A stretch of DNA of 6,132 bases from Verrucomicrobia bacterium TMED40. GTDB taxonomy: Bacteria; Verrucomicrobiota; Verrucomicrobiia; Opitutales; Seribacteraceae. The notes beneath the pieces are model-generated. The model was given only the letters and a program-made list of their open reading frames with translations. It ran no database searches and was not told where the DNA came from. The DNA is taken from positions 6,360 to 12,491 of the forward strand of contig NHCT01000010.1 of assembly GCA_002167605.1 (NCBI GenBank), in the 5' to 3' direction. Below, piece by piece: positions 4,288-6,132 of this stretch (positions within the stretch are counted from its first letter, which is position 1; every line of letters starts with the position of its first letter). A program made the position numbers and the translations under genes.

Positions 4288-6132
4288 TTAGCGAATGATT
4301 TGGAAATCGGGTTGCATGAAAACCAGCCAAAGCAGGTCCTCGACCTGGCTCGGTTCGGGGGAATCCGTGAGCACGGATTGTAAAACGGTTCTTTCACCGG
4401 AGGAAGGCAGACGGCTCAGGGAGTGTTGGTAAAGCCAGTCGAGGAAACCTTGCTCGGTGGAAGCCCGAGGGGCGAGGTTCTCCGCTCCCCGCTTGAGGTA
4501 TTGGGAAAGGATTTCCCCATTGGCGAGATCGATGGCTTGCAGAGTGGTCAATTCCGCGGGTCGGGAGGTAACCACCTGATCACGGTGGGGGCGACCAAGC
4601 GAGCGCATCAGAAAATCATTCTTGACGAGGGATGCCCGAATGGGCGGTGCCTTCACTCTGACCCCGGGGGCGGTGGGATGGGCCTCATGCAAGATCCGTT
4701 TCCAGGGACCGGAACCATAGCTATGCCCTTCTTTGGCCGGCTGCCACTGATCCTGTTTTTGGACCTCCCAACTTCCGTCGGTTTCGATGATGCGGTCGGA
4801 CTTTTTGCCGATTTTCAGCTGAGCGACGAAGCCAGAGGCTCCACCATGCATCTCCGCGTCTACCTCGATGAGGTTTTCTCCAGCCTGAAGGAATGAGGAA
4901 ATCTCGTGGTAAACTGGTTTTTGCCAATGTTCGGAGGAGGTCAGGAAGGCTCCATTGATCTTCATCGAAAAGGCATTGTCGCAAGTTGCGATCAGGCTGG
5001 CGAAAGCGGGTTGCTCTTCCAGGGTCACCGATTTTCGCAAGCGAACCTTGCGGGCGTTCGGGTTGGGTCCCCAAATCCACCGGGCGGTGATTTTTCCGGG
5101 TTTCCCGAGATCGGGAAGCTTGGGTATCTCGGATCCGGGTAGTCGTTCGGACCGGTCGACCTTGGCTTCGGCATTGACCGGATAGGTCTGAGTGACCTGC
5201 CAAATCGTATCCATCAACTGTTCCGCGGACATTCTCTTGGGAACGGGCCCCCTGAATTGATAATCCTCTCCCGGTCGGGTGGGAACCGAGTCACTCTGAG
5301 CCCGGTAGGCTTCGGAACTCATGACCAAGGCAAGGAATTTGCGCAGGTCGTATCCATCTTCGGCAAAACGGACCGCGAGGTAATCGAGCAAATCCTCGTT
5401 CCAGGGTTCGGTGTGCATCGCATCCACAGGGTGCACGATTCCCCGACCCATCATTTGAGCCCATAACCGGTTGACGATGGTCCGGGTGAACCGCCCGTTT
5501 TCCGGATGAGTCAGCAAGCCGGCCAATTGATGTAGCCGTTCGTTGCGTTTGGCATTCGCATCGATTTGTCCGAGTTCCGGAAACATCCAACGGGGGGTGG
5601 CCATCTTTCCAGTTGGAATATCGCAACGTTCCAGTTCCAGGGGAGTCTCCGAAAAAACCGCTGCGAGATCGTAGGCCTCCTGCAGGGTCCATCGGTCAAT
5701 GAAACTATCATGGCAGCTGGCGCATTTCATATTAATTCCAAGGAAAACCTGAGAAACATTCTGAGCAAACTGCATATCTCGGGTCTGGCTTGCGTTGACG
5801 GAGCCCCGCCATTTGATTCCGTTAATGAATCCAGCGGCATCGGGCTTTGTGTCGATCAGTTCGCGGGTCATTAGGTCGTAAGCCTTGTTCGCCCGAAGCG
5901 AATCGTACAGCCAGGAGGTGATCTGCTTGCGACCACCGGTAATGAATCCGGTCCCGGTGTAGTCGTTGCGCAACAGATCATTCCAAAAAGTCAGCCAATG
6001 ATCGGCGTAGGCCACCTCCCTAGAAAGCAGATCCTCGACCAAACGGTTTCTCTTGTCCTTCGCTGGATTGGCTAGGAATGTCCCGAGTTCCTCGGGCGTG
6101 GGCAGGATCCCGATTAAGTCGAGGTAAGCCCG
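4288..6132 (-). CDS. PSCyt2/PSD1 (DUF1549-DUF1553) protein, 5' end missing
   Basis: The frame is open to the right edge, so the real start is outside the window; 614 residues plus stop are visible. The first visible residues, RAYLDLIGILPTPEEL, are already inside the PSCyt2 (DUF1549) domain, so the in-frame TTG at 6042 is internal. A CASCH motif at visible residues 137-141 matches the c-type haem signature CxxCH, and this domain family is annotated as planctomycete cytochrome. The PSD1 (DUF1553) domain begins at about residue 205 with HPENGRFTRTIVNRLW and MGRGIVHPVDAM, continues to AEQLMDTIWQ (about 303-312), is interrupted by a roughly 135-residue insert (see the separate entry), and resumes with LMRSLGRPHRDQVVTSRP (about 508-525) and ELTTLQAIDLANGE. 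The C-terminus (FMQPDFQIIR) is the usual family end. The missing N-terminus would be expected to hold an export signal and perhaps a PSCyt1 haem domain or another sensor/binding domain. It heads the visible gene series and is usually paired with a DUF1501 gene. A role in electron transfer or polysaccharide handling at the cell envelope is proposed for the family but not proven. Confidence 0.93.
   Translation of the reverse strand, partial: RAYLDLIGILPTPEELGTFLANPAKDKRNRLVEDLLSREVAYADHWLTFWNDLLRNDYTGTGFITGGRKQITSWLYDSLRANKAYDLMTRELIDTKPDAAGFINGIKWRGSVNASQTRDMQFAQNVSQVFLGINMKCASCHDSFIDRWTLQEAYDLAAVFSETPLELERCDIPTGKMATPRWMFPELGQIDANAKRNERLHQLAGLLTHPENGRFTRTIVNRLWAQMMGRGIVHPVDAMHTEPWNEDLLDYLAVRFAEDGYDLRKFLALVMSSEAYRAQSDSVPTRPGEDYQFRGPVPKRMSAEQLMDTIWQVTQTYPVNAEAKVDRSERLPGSEIPKLPDLGKPGKITARWIWGPNPNARKVRLRKSVTLEEQPAFASLIATCDNAFSMKINGAFLTSSEHWQKPVYHEISSFLQAGENLIEVDAEMHGGASGFVAQLKIGKKSDRIIETDGSWEVQKQDQWQPAKEGHSYGSGPWKRILHEAHPTAPGVRVKAPPIRASLVKNDFLMRSLGRPHRDQVVTSRPAELTTLQAIDLANGEILSQYLKRGAENLAPRASTEQGFLDWLYQHSLSRLPSSGERTVLQSVLTDSPEPSQVEDLLWLVFMQPDFQIIR
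4678..5091 (-). other. Beta-sandwich insert within the PSD1 domain
   Basis: Visible residues about 348-485 of the PSCyt2/PSD1 protein do not fit the standard PSD1 domain. They read like a jelly-roll module: it opens with ITARWIWGPNPNARKVRLRK, has alternating strands, a DNAFSMKINGAFL stretch, an amphipathic YHEISSFLQAGENLIEVDAE stretch and closes with a GSWEV strand. The ARWIW opening, the 'NG' turn in the middle and the 'L..GEN.I.V' strand resemble the galactose-binding-like N-terminal domains of alpha-L-rhamnosidases and other glycoside hydrolases. Flanking PSD1 segments continue normally on both sides, so this is a domain insertion and not a frameshift. Sugar binding is inferred from resemblance only. 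Confidence 0.55.
5710..5724 (-). other. CxxCH haem-binding motif codons in PSCyt2
   Basis: These codons encode Cys-Ala-Ser-Cys-His in the context FLGINMKCASCHDSFIDRW. CxxCH is the covalent c-type haem attachment motif, and its position near the middle of the PSCyt2 domain is normal for the family. If haem is attached, the protein must reach the periplasm before maturation. It is the only CxxCH in the visible part. Confidence 0.7.

Noticed and set aside
4423..4896. Plus-strand open frame of 157 codons
   Set aside because: It is antisense to the PSD1 coding region with low-complexity Gly/Pro-rich translation; a shadow frame.
4721..5203. Second minus-strand open frame of 160 codons in a different frame within the PSD1 gene
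   Set aside because: The Arg-rich translation resembles an out-of-frame reading of the PSD1 gene, and the main frame is continuous, so there is no frameshift to explain.
6040..6042. TTG as start codon of the PSD1 gene
   Set aside because: The frame continues upstream to the window edge with clear PSCyt2 sequence (YLDLIGILPTPEEL), so this TTG is an internal leucine codon.

Overview
The window looks like chromosomal DNA from a PVC-group bacterium (Planctomycetes, Verrucomicrobia or Lentisphaerae). The reasons are the pairing of a PSCyt2/PSD1 (DUF1549/DUF1553) protein with a Tat-exported DUF1501 protein, a combination typical of those phyla, and a secreted formylglycine-type sulfatase beside them. 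Base composition is moderate (G+C slightly above half). Details of the PSCyt2/PSD1 and DUF1501 sequences lean towards Verrucomicrobia, but this is an impression from memory and not a phylogenetic result.

All four convincing genes lie on the minus strand, so transcription runs from the right edge to the left. First comes a PSCyt2/PSD1 cytochrome-like protein (4288-6132, 5' end outside the window). A GTG-started, signal-peptide-bearing PHP-fold metallohydrolase of the CehA/McbA type follows only 2 nt after its stop (2939-4285). After 41 nt comes a DUF1501 protein with a twin-arginine signal (1467-2897), and after 67 nt a type I sulfatase (53-1399). The short gaps and common direction suggest one operon whose promoter lies right of the window. 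The last 45 bases at the left edge may be the tail of a convergent plus-strand gene. There is no intergenic stretch longer than 67 nt, and I saw no tRNA, rRNA, CRISPR array, insertion sequence or convincing intrinsic terminator.

Functionally, three products carry visible export signals (the start of the PSCyt2/PSD1 protein is not visible). The sulfatase would remove sulfate esters from a substrate, probably a sulfated polysaccharide. The PHP enzyme would be a metal-dependent hydrolase of an ester or phosphoester. PSCyt2/PSD1 and DUF1501 form a conserved pair of unknown biochemical role that often occurs near sulfatases. The points most worth a second look are the PHP enzyme placed between the usual PSD1-DUF1501 pair, a beta-sandwich, carbohydrate-binding-like insert inside the PSD1 part, and a histidine-rich variant of a conserved segment in DUF1501. 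None of this amounts to a clearly new system, but it is a compact and testable extracellular catabolic unit.
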